NCBI GenBank assembly: GCA_017311185.1
Contig: JAESUZ010000969.1
Coordinates: forward strand, 124,001-188,000
DNA length: 64,000 nt
Source: Proteles cristata cristata
Lineage: Eukaryota; Chordata; Mammalia; Carnivora; Hyaenidae
Reading direction: 5' to 3'
Below are positions 1 through 15,145 of this stretch, piece after piece. The notes under the pieces were generated by a model, which was given only the letters and a program-made list of their open reading frames with translations, made no database searches and had not been told where the DNA came from. Position 1 is the stretch's first letter. Every line of letters begins with the position of its first letter. A program made the translations under genes and the position numbers.

Positions 1-3128
<3,128 letters not shown>

Positions 3129-3421
3129 TAACATTATCCTTTCTAATGTCTCAAAATATTCTTCTACTTCTTGTAAAAACAAACAGCTAATATTTGTCAT
3201 GTCATTAATAATATTTTGAATTTTGATTGCATATATTGAAATATTCAGTTATACAGAACAGAGCAATCTTTTACTGCCGGTTAACTCTCTTTTCAGGATC
3301 ATAACTTCCCTTTTGTAAATTCTCATTCTTTTAACATGACTTATTTTGCTAAATCTAAATACTTCACCATATTTCTAATATCTAAGCATTCCAATGTATA
3401 AATGTTTAAACGTGTGCCCCA

Positions 3422-3456
3422 ATTGCTTCTCGGCCTTTTGGCTAAGATCAAGTGTA
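3422..3456 (+). pseudogene. Retroposed U2 snRNA 5' fragment (nt 1-35) with target-site duplication
   Basis: The stretch matches the first 35 nucleotides of spliceosomal U2 snRNA, including CTTCTCGGCCTTTTGGCTAA, with one visible change (ATT for ATC at the start). It stops abruptly and has no poly(A) tail. It is flanked by a 15-nt direct repeat with one mismatch, TAAACGTGTGCCCCA at 3407-3421 and TAAACATGTGCCCCA at 3455-3469. This structure is known for 3'-truncated snRNA pseudogenes made through LINE machinery. It lacks the branch-point-pairing region, Sm site and 3' stems, so it cannot be a functional U2. Confidence 0.9.
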
Positions 3457-4929
3457 AACATGTGCCCCATTGCCCAGAAACTTAAGTCCAGTGTCTATGG
3501 CTTCAACTCTGTGTGAGCCATGTACACAGAGAAAAATGTGGTAGAACAAAAATATTACTTCCTATTTACTATAATATTTTAAATTATAAAAACACATGGA
3601 TGAACATTTTAGAATTCCTAAGCTTACATTTGCCCTTGAAACCTTCATGGTAATACTGTGTAACAATCCCAAGCACCTTAAATAGAGTGGAGAAATACAG
3701 ATTTCATAGAAGAGATATATGTTACATTCTGGCTTTAGTCACTAGCGTAATAAACTATCCAGTTTCCCATTCTTAAAGTGTATTGTTTCTATTACAGAGG
3801 ATTTATCAGATTCAGAGTGTTTAATATGATTAAATGACAAGCAAGTAATATTTGAAATAAATCATTAAAATCTTAGAAAAATATTCTGCCTGGAATCTGT
3901 TTGATTTTCATAAAGCAGGCTATGTGGTCCCCACATTTATTGCTACTGACATTTGTATGAGAACAGAATCTATCAAGTGTTAACCTGGGTTTTGTATTTC
4001 TCATCTATTATTATACATTTCCCACCTGAAATCATAACTATCTTCGCACTGTTCGATAATTATTTGCAATAGTACTGATTATGTTATGACACTTTTGTAG
4101 GAAATCAGACTCCATGGGACAATTATTAAATTTCATGATTGTCCTAATAATATAATGGGGAAATATGAATATATTTGATCCAAACTGACAGCTGTGTTTT
4201 TAATAAATGGCTAAAACTTTTTTTAAAGTAGAGTAAAATAATCTTCTTGTCACTTTTGAGCAGAAATTTGTATGAGACTTCATCTTTACAGCGTTCAAGG
4301 TGCCTACCTTGTAAAATTACATGTGAATAAAATATTGAAAATATTCACATTAACAAGACAAATGATGTGCTTCAGAAATGGCTTTCATTTTCAGTCCTCC
4401 CATACTATGGTACATTTTGTATATTTGGCGGGGGTGAGGAGAAGGGGAGGATAGTGGTTAGATAAGAAGAAAGGCCTACTGACTCTTCGCTTATTAGAGT
4501 GACCAGTCTATAATTGCATGTGTGAGATCAGGAAAGAATGAAGCCCAAGCAACACAGAAGCCAAAGGAACGACTTACAGGATGTGGAACAGGAAAGGTCT
4601 GGGGGGTTCCTGCACTTTCACAGATGGCATCTCTTTGTGCTATTGTTTGTGGGCAATTTTGGATGGTTGTGCCTGTAATTAGGCAACTGTAGCTGCATTT
4701 GTCTTGCATGCAAATAATCACAGGTGCAAAAATTACAAATGTAGAGTAGAGTCATAATAAATGGTCCTTTACAAATTAACCACCAATTGCTTGTTGAAGT
4801 TTTATTCTTTACATACTAGTTCTCTTTGCTGACACATTAAATATACTGCATGACACCATACCTGTTAATCAGAATTGGCTAGTCTTTGGATATTGGTTTC
4901 AACTTAGCCTATTTTTTCCTCTACCTTCT

Positions 4930-5050
4930 CTCCATGGGTGATGACAGATACTCTCATGGTTTTAAATGGAAACGTCTATGCCAATGACTCCCACAACTAC
5001 ACACCACTCAAGTTAAAAAATCTGATGGTCATCATGGACTTCATCTGCTC
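4930..5050 (+). repeat. L2 LINE fragment
   Basis: The segment around CTATGCCAATGACTCCCACA resembles the L2 reverse-transcriptase 3' region (consensus similar to TATATGCTGATGACTCCCA). It is diverged, with approximate edges. Confidence 0.45.
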
Positions 5051-5529
5051 ATTGGTCATGGCATTGATTTAATCATATTGAATTTGTCTATTTCTTGATT
5101 TTACATATTTTTTATTGCCATTGATTGAGTCCAAGACTTTGTCCAAGTCTGAGTTACTGAAACAATCTGAATTCTTAATAGTTTTTGAGGCTACAGACTG
5201 TGCAATCTGGTAAAACCAATAGCTCCCTACTTACAATATGTTTAAATTAATAAATAGGCACAGAATAAACATTATATATCATAAATACATGAGATCAATA
5301 AGTTTATAAAATAAACTTTAAAGGATTACATACAAGAAACTGAATTATGCTGAACTACATTTATCAACATGCCTAAAAGTAAATATGTGATATGATAATA
5401 AGCTTCTTTATGAATACATTAAATACAAAAATTCTAACAGTAGGATTAATAAGCAATGTAGTTGTGGAGCAGCAATAGGCCTGAGTATTATTTTATAAAG
5501 GACTGTCACTTTAGCAATTGGTGTTGGAA

Positions 5530-6720
5530 AAATTGGATATTCCCATATGCAATATTGAAGTAAGATTTTACCTTACACTATGTATAAGAATTTAACTCAA
5601 AATGAATTAAAGACCTAGGCATAAGGCCACATACCATAAAAATTCTAGAAGAAAACATAGAGGAAAAACTTCATGGCATTGAATTTGGCAATGATTTTTA
5701 GAGCTACCACCAAAAGTGAAGACAACAAAAGCAAAAATAGAAAAAATGAGGCTACATCAAGCAAAAACTTCTGCACATCAAAGGATATAATCAACAAAAT
5801 GAAAAGCAATTTACAGAATGGGAGAAAAATCTACAAGTTATATATTTGATAAGGGGTTAATATCCAGAATATATAAAGAACTTTTATAACTCAATAACAA
5901 AAAATTACCTGATTCAGAAATGGGCATAGACTTGAAATGGCATTTCTCCAAAGATTATATACAAATGGCCAACAACTATATGAAAAGATGTTCAAGATCG
6001 CATTGATTTGAAATCTAACTCATAACCATGAGATATAATAGTATACCCATTAGAATGACTATTATCAAAATAATAGAAAATTACAAGTCTTGGTGAAGAT
6101 GTTTGAAGAATTTGAAACCTCTGTACACTGTTGGTGGGATTTTAAAGTTGTAAAATAGCTATGGAAAATCGTACGTTTTTTCCTCAAAAATTAAAAACAG
6201 AACTACCATATTATCCAGCAACTCTACTTCTTGATATATATCTAAAAGAATTGAGGGCAGTCTCAAAGCAATATTTGCACATGCACATTTATAGCAGCAC
6301 CCCAAATGTTCACTAATGAAGGAATGCATGAACAAAATGTGATACACACACACACACACACAATGGTACATTATTCAGCCTTAAAAAAGGTAAGAAAATT
6401 ATGACATGTGTTACAACATGGATGAAGTTTGATGACATTTTTCTACGCAAAATAAGCCAGTCACAAAAAGACTGTTTGTCCTCTTACATGAAGTGACTAA
6501 AGTAGTCAAATTCATAGATACTGAAAGAAGAACGGCGATTACCAGGAGCTGGGAGGATTGGGAAATGGGGAATTTCTGTTTAATGAGTATAAAGTTTCAG
6601 TTTTTTTTTAAGATGTAAAATCTTTGTAGATCTATTACATAACAATGTAAATGTACTTAACGCTACTAAATGTACACTTAAAAATGGTTATGAGAGTAGA
6701 TGTTGTCTGTTTTTACTACA
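5530..6720 (+). repeat. L1 LINE, 3' end of ORF2 plus 3' UTR
   Basis: This stretch matches the C-terminal part of L1 ORF2 in sense. Phrases recalled from L1 include 'aaacttctgcacatcaaagg', 'aagcaatttacagaatggga' and 'ggggttaatatccagaatat', then the 3' UTR 'ggtacattattcagcctta'. It is 5'-truncated, has many frame breaks, and no intact ORF remains. A (CA) run sits at about 6345-6362. It ends in the purine tract listed next. Confidence 0.9.
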
Positions 6721-6763
6721 ATAAAAAGAAAGAAAAAGGGAAAGAAAGAAAAAGCAAGCAAAA

Positions 6764-6828
<65 letters not shown>

Positions 6829-6857
6829 AAGAGAGAAAGAGAAAGAAAGAAAAAAGC
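6721..6857 (+). repeat. (GAAA)n polypurine microsatellite
   Basis: A nearly pure A/G run of over 130 bases with a central (GAAA) array follows directly on the L1 3' UTR. It most likely grew from the L1 poly(A) tail. ORFs on both strands (6651-6893 +, 6716-6919 -) are products of the repeat, not genes. Confidence 0.95.
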
Positions 6858-7359
6858 AAAAGAGCTTTTATGATACTTATAGTATTGGAATAGAGTATGA
6901 TTGTATCTTTAATTTCCATCGGTCACAGTGTGGTTGGCACTGCCAATATTATCAGGACCTTATATTCATAATTGATGAAAATCATATATTTAACAAGAGA
7001 TTAATGTGAATAACAATGTAACATTCCTCATTCAAGTTCATGGACCTCCTAAATTCCATCCATAATCCCTTTAGGGTCCCCAGACCTCCTCGTTATGAGC
7101 CCCTGTCTTTAATTACTTTCCTTGCCTCTAATTTTGACAAATCCACCTGAGAATGTGACACCAAGAGCTCTGTTTAATGAATATCTAACCATGACCCTGT
7201 CTAAATATCTTGTCACTGCACCTGACTAATGTGGGGTCAATTCTTAACAAAACCAGAGGTTTGGAGTTTTTAGTAGATTCCTGCTTATTTCTCCCCTCAG
7301 TAGAATGAGTTCTTATAATTTATTTGTCTGTACTGCCTTTCCTTTTCTGTCTGCCAGAC

Positions 7360-7630
7360 TAAATTTTACTTATACTCATCACACTTATCAATTGTTACCT
7401 CCTCTAAGAAGTGTTCGCTTCTACCAGCTGGATTATGTAACTTTTCCCACATAACCCCATAAAGAGCAGGGCTGAAATCTGCCATTCTGTCTCATTCTAA
7501 AATGAAAGTCCTGGAGGCCAAGGCCCAAGTACTTATTCTGTCCTCTGTTATAGCACATAATGGATAGATGATGTTATAGCACATAATGGATAGATGAAGT
7601 TTTATACCGAATTAAATGGATAAATAAATG
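7360..7630 (+). repeat. Probable L2 LINE 3' fragment with 26-bp tandem duplication
   Basis: Phrases such as 'tgttacctcctctaagaagtg' and 'cataatggatag..gaa' fit a diverged L2 3' end. Inside it, a 26-bp unit beginning TGTTATAGCACATAATGG is perfectly duplicated in tandem at 7546-7571 and 7572-7597. Confidence 0.5.
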
Positions 7631-7829
7631 AAATAGATCCATTCACAAATAAGAAAATCAAATGAATCTAAGTAATATTTTCTTCTTTTCATCATCTGTA
7701 TGTAAAAGATTGTATATGAAGTAAAAGTTATAATCCATAGATAGGTAGCTTATTCATTTTAAATCTTTTTCAGGTAAAAATTGCAGCCACATCTGTGTGC
7801 TTAATTTAATTTATAACTATATACTTATT

Positions 7830-8024
7830 GGGGTGCCTGGTGTCTCAGTCACTTAACAGTCTGACTTGATTTCAGCTCAGGTCATGATCTCACCATTTGT
7901 GACATCAAACCCATATTGGACTCCGTGCTGAGAATGCAGAATGTGGTAGAGATTCTCTCTGTCTCCCTCTGCCTCTCTCCTACTTGTGCTCTTTCTCTCT
8001 TAAAATATGAATAAACAAACAAAC
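7830..8024 (+). repeat. Feliform CAN-type SINE, older
   Basis: The element has a GGGTGCCTGG head, GGTCATGATCTCA box region, CT-rich middle and AATAAACAAACAAAC tail. Confidence 0.88.
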
Positions 8025-9970
8025 TAGACTTTATAACTACATATTTATAAGTCATATTATTTCTATTATTTATGTTCTGTCTATTGTATAATACTTATAA
8101 GATAAAAGATATATGTCACTTTTCCTTTGGTGTAAAGAGACTAATTTGTGTAGGATAGGTAAATCCACAAATCACACAATTTTGACCAAGAGTTTAAAAA
8201 TATTTGATTCTTAAGTGATATTTTGCAGAATATTTATCCATAGAGCCTTTATCTTTTTGTATAATACTAATTCTTAATTCAAAAAAGCACAATCTTTTCA
8301 AGAGCAGCTTGACTTTTTGTCAACATAACCTTTTAACGACATAACCTTTGCACTATAATTGGGATAATGAAGGAAAGGCTTGAATGTCTAGAAAAGAAAT
8401 TTTTAAATGATACCAAACCTTTAAAAATATGTGATTTAGGAGTAACTACAACCAAATTTTATTTCCCAAAATACTTGAGGCATTTTAATCAAAACTTCAG
8501 TAAGTTAAGGGAGAAATGAGTGTCTTTTTTTATCATAGCAATCCCTAGCAAGACTTACTTAACATTCTAACAGTCTTTGATAGGTTTCTCAATAGCATTT
8601 ATTAAAAAAACTACCTTCAGAGTTAAGAACAAAACAAAACACAACAAAACAAACAAACAAAAAAAACAAAAAAACCCTAATAGCAAATGATGTTTCACTT
8701 ATTTGGAGTACTTCTAATTACTCCCATCACCACAGAATGTCAAAATGATGGAAATGAGTTGCCCTTGAAAATTTAAGCAAATGAGAGTATATCAGAACAT
8801 GAATAAGGAAAAATAGACAATAATATTTGTCTCGAAGAAGATTGTGTAGTTAAGAGAATGGTTCCAAAAGGACTTGTTGGAAACATTGCACTGCCTCTTA
8901 TTAACTGTCTTTGGATAAATCACTTGTGCTCTCATGACCTCCATTTTTGCATCTATAACCGAAGAGTTTCAAGAGCTGAACTGAGCCGGTAGGTTGATTA
9001 AGACAAAGAACCAATCAGAAGGAAACAGTCAACCTTCCAATCACCTATTGCAATAGTATAAGCAAGTGGCAAAACTAGAGAAAGTACTAGCTCCTCCACT
9101 GTCCATTTTTCCCCATGGAACAGCTCCAGGAGAGGGTCAGGTGGATTAGACTGGTCAGCACAGACAAGAGGAATTGTCTCACTGCAGAGATCCCCTAAAC
9201 AAAGGCTCTTAAAGTTTTATGGATCTAAAATCCAAAAGGTAGGTTTGAGGGAGCAGAAAAAAACCTGAGTGGAAAAATTCTAAGTAGTGAGTCAGAGTAA
9301 AGAAAAAGCATCTTAAATATTCCCTCCCACCCCTGTAAGGACTTTCCACCAAAGGTTCCTGAGGAGAGCCTCTGTCAAAGGCATTTGATAAATGGAGGCA
9401 ACTGATCTAGGAATGTAGTTATGCTTCTAAGCATGGCTTGTTAGGAAACCCTGAGTTTGCCCTGAATTCAGACACAATGCATTGGCTGTACTCCAAGTCT
9501 GGTGTGGATAGGGCAGCTTTCTGTGTGAGATCTGCCAGGGTAAAGCCTTTTTAGTGTCCTGTGGTCAGGCTTGAAAGATCACACATGGGTTTTTGGCCAG
9601 GAGCTAATATTATCAACTTCATAGGACTATTAGGGGGAATAAATAAGTTCCTGTGTGTCAAAATCTGAGTGATTTCCTATGATAAAGAGAGAAAGTAACT
9701 TCCAGTTATGATTTGTTTTTCCATATGAATTAACCATATGTGGACAGAAATTTTATAACATATGAGTTATATTTTACGATTTGTTAATTAGTCAACATTT
9801 TATTTTGTTTTTGTTTCCCATGTATCTAACTAAGCAGAAAACAGTATTTTGTAGCCTGAGCTCACTGAAGCACTGAAAGAAACCAACCTCAGATGCCCCA
9901 GATCCTACATCTTTTCTTTAGCTTACACCTGATGTACCACTCATTCTCAAATTGGTTTCCAAAACCAAAT

Positions 9971-10262
9971 GCAGGTGTCCCCCACTGTGCAAAAGTAGAA
10001 AGTTCCTATGCAACTTTTCAAATCAAAATGGCCTAAAGAAAACAATGTCTCCAATTGTCCAGAATTTTATATTATGTTGCTTTGCTTTTCCAAAAGACCA
10101 GTGTTAGTGCAGCAATGCCTTTTTTGTGGAAGTGAAAATCCTCTTCCATTTCTTTCGGAAAATAAACAAGTACTAATATTAGGTCTTCATAAAACTGAAG
10201 CAGCCTATTGTGAATTTTTGGAAAATGTCAGATACCTGCACCACCAATGAAGAGGTGCAAAT
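9971..10262 (+). repeat. Possible DNA-transposon remnant (Tigger-like)
   Basis: It starts CAGGTGTCCCCCACTGTGCA and continues with a phrase (AAAGTTCCTATG...AAATGGCCTAAAG) that I recognise as an old mammalian interspersed repeat. The CAG start suggests a TcMar-type element. I am not sure of the family name or the right end. The 80-residue ORF at 10008-10250 lies inside and is probably fortuitous. Confidence 0.35.
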
Positions 10263-11474
10263 GCAGGAGAATTGGCAAATTCATAAAAGCATTATATTTA
10301 CAAACATAATTCGATTTGTTTAAGCCAGATGATATATCTGCTTTAAAAACCATTAGTAAAACTTAAAAAAATTAGTAAAACTTAAAACTATATGTTTCCC
10401 TTTTAATGAGTCTCCCCCATCCTAATAACTGCCCACTCCATGTGTTGTGTCCCATGTATGTAAACTTTCTTAAACTAGAAAATGATTAAATCTCAAAAAT
10501 AGAGTAGAATTAAAACCGATTTTCTTATTTTATCAACTTCTGTTGCTCCTTCAATATTAAAATGTTTATATAAAATCTTCTAGGTCTGAAATCTTGTGAT
10601 AGAGTAAAAAAAGTAACAAGAAAAATTACCCACAATGCATTTCAGCATAGCTTCAATTTCTGTGTATTATATATGCATAAATTCACTTTTACATGAATGC
10701 ATTATATTAAATCAAGTCATGCACACTGTTTTAAAAGATTTTAAGAAATAAAACTTTTAATGATGGAAATAGAAGAATATGAAAACCAGAAAAGATAAAC
10801 AAACTCATAAAAACTCAAAAGATTGGTTTTTGAAATAATTTACAAAATAAATTCTTCATGAATTTAATAAAACAAAAAACAAAAGATCTAAAGATATTTT
10901 ATGAATTTAAATGCAATTATTCTAAACAAAATATTAGCAATCAGGATAACAGAACTTAGAAATGTATTTAAAATATAAGGGCAGCTCTGTTTTTTATTAA
11001 TACTGTTAATGAAAGAGTTAGGACTTGTCAATGACCCATATTAGAGGGTCATTTGTATATTTGTTTATAAGTATGTATATTTATATGTATTATAAATGTA
11101 ACTTTATTGCTAAATTTTAGGAAGAGGATTTCCAGGTTGACTGAAACTCAGTCCAGGATAAACTTTTATTTGAGAAAATTCATTATAAGATGCAAGCACA
11201 GAATACCTGCTAGCTGGGTTTTTGCTTGTTTGTTTGGGTTTTTTTTTGTTTTATTTTGTTTTGTTCCTTAGCTTATTAGGATCAAAGTGCCTTGTTTTAC
11301 TTTTTGAATAAATTTGTCATTACAGATCTTTATTTTCATCATATGCAATAGCTTCCTCTAAAATCAACATTTTTTCCGGATATTATGTATATAATTAAAG
11401 AAGTCAGTACCTCAACCCCAACAGACAGAAGATTTCTCCCATAATATACCTTTCTTAGCTTATCTCAGTTCTCA

Positions 11475-11760
11475 TATTTTGTCACACATTGCATTTGCCA
11501 TATACATATATAATGTATATATATATATAAACTTATATAAATAAAATATTTACTTGATATATATATTTATTTTGTCACACATTGCATTTGCCTTATATAT
11601 AGTATATATAAATCTATATAAAATGTTTATGTATGTGTTATGTATAAACATTATATATAAATATATATAAATTATATATAAATAGTTTATGTATGTATTA
11701 TGTATAAACATTATATATAAATATATATAAATTATATATAAATATGTTTGTCCTACACAA
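11475..11760. repeat. AT-rich tandem duplications (60-bp and about 93-bp spaced)
   Basis: A 60-bp unit (GTTTATGTATG...) occurs twice in tandem at 11625-11684 and 11685-11744 with about one mismatch. Just left of it, the phrase GTCACACATTGCATTTGCC occurs at 11481 and again at 11574. The whole block is dominated by TATATA runs able to form cruciforms. The minus ORF at 11550-11819 is a reading of this repeat. Confidence 0.9.
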
Positions 11761-13439
11761 TAAATACATACATCAAGTAAACATTTTATATAAATGCATA
11801 CATGTACACACACATCCACACACTTATATAGCTATACATTGTCTCAACACTTTGTGATTATAAATTAATTTCTACTTTCCTTTTACATATAAACCACCTA
11901 AAGTCCATAGCCTCTCTACTCTGGCCTTATCCTCTTACTGTGAACTCCAGCTTCTGCTACTAGTGATTCCAAAAACCACACAACTGTGCTAGACTCTTCC
12001 TCAGCTCCTCTTAAGACCCACTGCATCCCCGATTTCCTAAAAGCATAAATGAGACTAGTTATTAGCATGATTATGTTAATAAGTATAATGGTTATTTGGT
12101 GGGGGGTTGTAGGGAAGCCTGGACTTGACTTTTGTGTTCCTGCTTAGGAAGTGAGGATATTCCTTATTACTGAGACCTTCAGACTATTTCCAAACCTTAC
12201 AGATTAACTCATTTCTTTTCCCCTAGGCTTCTTTCCCTTCTCAAGGCAGAGGTTTATTTCATTCTCTGTTTTTAAACTAGTGGAAAAATCAGTCTATACA
12301 TAAGGAAATCCTCACTTCAAAGAAAGAATATATGTAGTGTGGCCTCCTTAGAAAAGTTTAAATAGGACATTTCCCAAAGAAGTGCTTCTTCAGTCTAAAA
12401 TTATGTCAGTGGTGTGCTAATAAATGTTTAATAACAACTTTTCAAAAACTAGAAGGGTAACACCTCAATTTAAAGAGTTTCTAATTTCCATGGTGTAAAC
12501 ATTCTTAACATTCTCCTTTTTAAGCAGTCAATGTGGAGTTTGGAGTAAATGCCCAGTTAGCATAGCATTATGTAGTGTTTCCACCATATAGTTTCAATAG
12601 ATGTAAAGAAACCCAATTATGTAAATAATAGAAAAACCTTGTAAGCTAATCAGAAAATAATGAATTTTAAGTATATATTTATTACTTTAGTTTCAATAAA
12701 ATTTAATTGTGGGTATGTAATTTAATATTTAGTATTAGCTATATTCAACAACAAGGTCTGAAAATTCTAAAAAATCTGACATTTTGTTGTATACACTGCT
12801 GCCATGTGTGAGCGTCAACAATCCTGTAGAGGGAAATGCTGGGCTCAGCCCAGTCCAGTGCTTATCATTTCTGTCTATAACAATGCAAAGAGAAAATTAA
12901 GCTTATACACCATGCATGGTAAGAACTGATTTTGGCCCCTTGTGTTCCACAGGTAAATGCTGAATAAAACACATGTATATACACACAACTCAGTAAGGAA
13001 CAACCTAGTTAAGAACAGGACAGTTTAACTCAGAAGATGTAGAAGGAAAATATCTGACTCTTCAGGATCATATTCTGCTAAGATTTGTTATTTACATTAT
13101 TATATAGTATCCTTAGCTTCTGCATTCATGTTAACTTCTTACCCTAAAGATTTCCTCAAGAAGGTTGGATAGATATTGCCTTTATTTGACTAAAAGCCTT
13201 AATGAAATGGTCCCTCTCAGAGTAAACTGAGTTTCTCTGTCAAAGATCAACCTCTTTCTACCCCACAGACATAACTGTTCTAACTCTTAAGGAGGTCAGT
13301 TTTCCACCTTCAAGTAAATCTTTATGACCATAGCTTGTTGGAAGAAAAATTATTATATGTAAAATGACAACAGAGATATTGTGTAGCATTAGAAAAGGGA
13401 AAAGTTCTTTATGTTCAGAAATAAGTACATTAGGAGTTT

Positions 13440-13575
13440 CCAAAGTTGGACATACATCAGAATCTACTCCCAGAAATTCTTCCTAAGTAAGTCTGGTTCA
13501 GGGATGGGAATCTACCTATCTTCAAAACTCTCCACTTGAATCCGGTACAAGGATTACCTAGGTAAATATTGCTTA
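13440..13575 (+). repeat. Possible MER5A-like hAT transposon remnant
   Basis: The order 'acatcagaatc', 'aagtctggttcagggatgggaatct' and 'attacctaggtaa' follows the MER5A consensus loosely. It is diverged, with approximate edges. Confidence 0.4.
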
Positions 13576-13834
13576 TATTATGAAGAAAGTTTTCACACTG
13601 TTCAGACAGAATGGAGAAAGGCCAAGGAATTAAAATTATCAGATTTTCTTTGAAAGTGTAACTCCTAACATTTTTTTTTGAACTGGTGAGTTTTGAGAAT
13701 TGGAGATTCTTGTAACAGCAAGGCATCTTTCTTATTGGGGGAAAAAAAAAGTTATAAGAGCTGCACACTCTGTTTAAATTGGATGACAATTGAAGAAATC
13801 TAGTCCATGTAATCTAATCAAAACAAATGATTTC

Positions 13835-14229
13835 AAAATGTTCATGGATGGATGAATGGATAAGCAAAATGCGATGTATACATGTAGTGGAATATTATTC
13901 TGCCTTAAAAAGGAAGAAAAATTCTGACACATGCTACAAGATGCATGAACCTTGAGGATTTACACTAAATAAATAATTCAGTCATAAAAAAGACAAACAC
14001 TATATGATTCCACTTAATGCAATGCTTAGAATAGTCAAAATTATAAAGACAGAAAACATAGTGGTGGTTTGCAGGGGTTAGAGGGAGGGGAGATCAGGGA
14101 GATTTTGTTAATAAGTAATTTTTTTAGTTTTAGAAGATGAAAGGAGTTATTGGAATAGATGGTGTTGATTGTTGCAAAACAATGCAAATATGTTAACTAC
14201 TACTGAACTGCACAACTAAAAATGGTTAA
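13835..14229 (+). repeat. L1 3' UTR fragment, split by a SINE
   Basis: Carnivore L1 3'-end phrases are present ('ggaatattattctgcctta', 'actatatgattccactta', 'tgttaactactactgaactg'). The last piece resumes after the SINE at 14440-14460 (GGTTAAGATGGTAAATTTTG). Confidence 0.85.
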
Positions 14230-14439
14230 CATGAGCCTGGGTGGCTCAGTTGGTTGAGTGTCTGACTCTCATACATGATTTCAGCTCAGGTCATGACCTC
14301 ATAGCTAATGGGATTGAGCCCCATGTCTGGCTCTGTGCTGAGAGTGCATAGGAGCCTGCTTGGGATTCCCTCTCTTTCTCTCTCTCTCTGCACCCCCCCT
14401 CCCTCAAAATAAACAAACAAACTTTAAATAAATGGTTAA
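14230..14439 (+). repeat. Feliform CAN-type SINE inserted in L1 3' UTR
   Basis: The head GCCTGGGTGGCTCAGTTGG, CT-rich middle and AATAAACAAACAAAC tail are present. The repeated AAATGGTTAA at about 14219-14229 and 14440-14449 is the target-site duplication. Confidence 0.9.
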
Positions 14440-14461
14440 GATGGTAAATTTTGAGTTATGT

Positions 14462-14677
14462 TGAGAGAGAGACAGAAAGAGAGAGAGTGAGCACAAGCTG
14501 TGGAGAGGGTCAGATGTAGAGAAAGAGAGAGAGAAACAGAATCTTAAGCAGACTGTATGCTTAGCACAGAACCCAACAGGGTGTTTGATGTGGGGCGCAG
14601 TTCTATGACCTTGGGATTATGACCTGAGACAAAATCAAGAGTCGGAGTCTCAAGTGACTGAGCCACCCAGGCGTCCT
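14462..14677 (-). repeat. Feliform CAN-type SINE, older
   Basis: Minus-strand element with + strand GAGAGAGAGACAGAAAGAG at its left and GAGCCACCCAGGCGTCC at its right end. It lies directly beside the previous SINE in opposite orientation, tail to tail. Confidence 0.9.
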
Positions 14678-14874
14678 CAATGTTTTAAGTCATCCTGCTG
14701 TATGGGGCTGTGCAAAGAATTCTAAGCCTGACAGAATTAGCTGTAGGTGTTGAAATGCTAGGTTGATAAAACTGACTTAAATTTTCACAAAGGAAGAGAC
14801 TCATTGACTCAAATAACAAGTATCTGATTAATGTGAAAGAGATTTGCAAAACATTCCACAGTTGATTTTACTTT

Positions 14875-15145
14875 TAATTTTAATTCCAGTTAGTTAACAT
14901 ACAGTGTTATATTAGTTTCAGGTGTATAATATAATAATTTAACATTTCCATATATTACCTGGTGCTTATCACAAGTACTCTTTAATCCCCACCATCCATC
15001 TAGTGCATCCCCCCACCCACATCCCATCTGGTATCCACCAGTTTGTTCTCTATAGTTAATAGTCTGTTTCTTGGTTTGCCTCTCTTTTTTCCCTTTATTC
15101 ATCTGTTTTGTTTCTTAAATTCTACATATGAGTGAAATCATTCCA
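14875..15145 (-). repeat. Carnivore L1 3' end (antisense)
   Basis: The + strand reads AGTTAGTTAACATACAGTGT, then 'ggtgcttatcacaagtactc' and 'gtttgttctctatagttaat'. These are the reverse complement of the carnivore L1 3' UTR. The minus ORF 14890-15102 is part of it. Confidence 0.88.

Noticed and set aside
6651..6893. Lysine/glutamate-rich ORF and its antisense
   Set aside because: Direct translation of the (GAAA)n tract.
10008..10250. 80-codon plus-strand ORF
   Set aside because: It lies within a repeat-like segment, has no recognisable domain, no splice context consistent with ERBB4, and no sign of a promoter or polyadenylation signal.
11475..11760. CRISPR-like regular repeats
   Set aside because: Only two units, AT-rich and without spacers; this is a vertebrate intron with a simple tandem duplication.
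13457..13789. 110-codon minus-strand ORF
   Set aside because: It overlaps a probable MER5A remnant and unrelated sequence. Composition is not protein-like and nothing was recognised.
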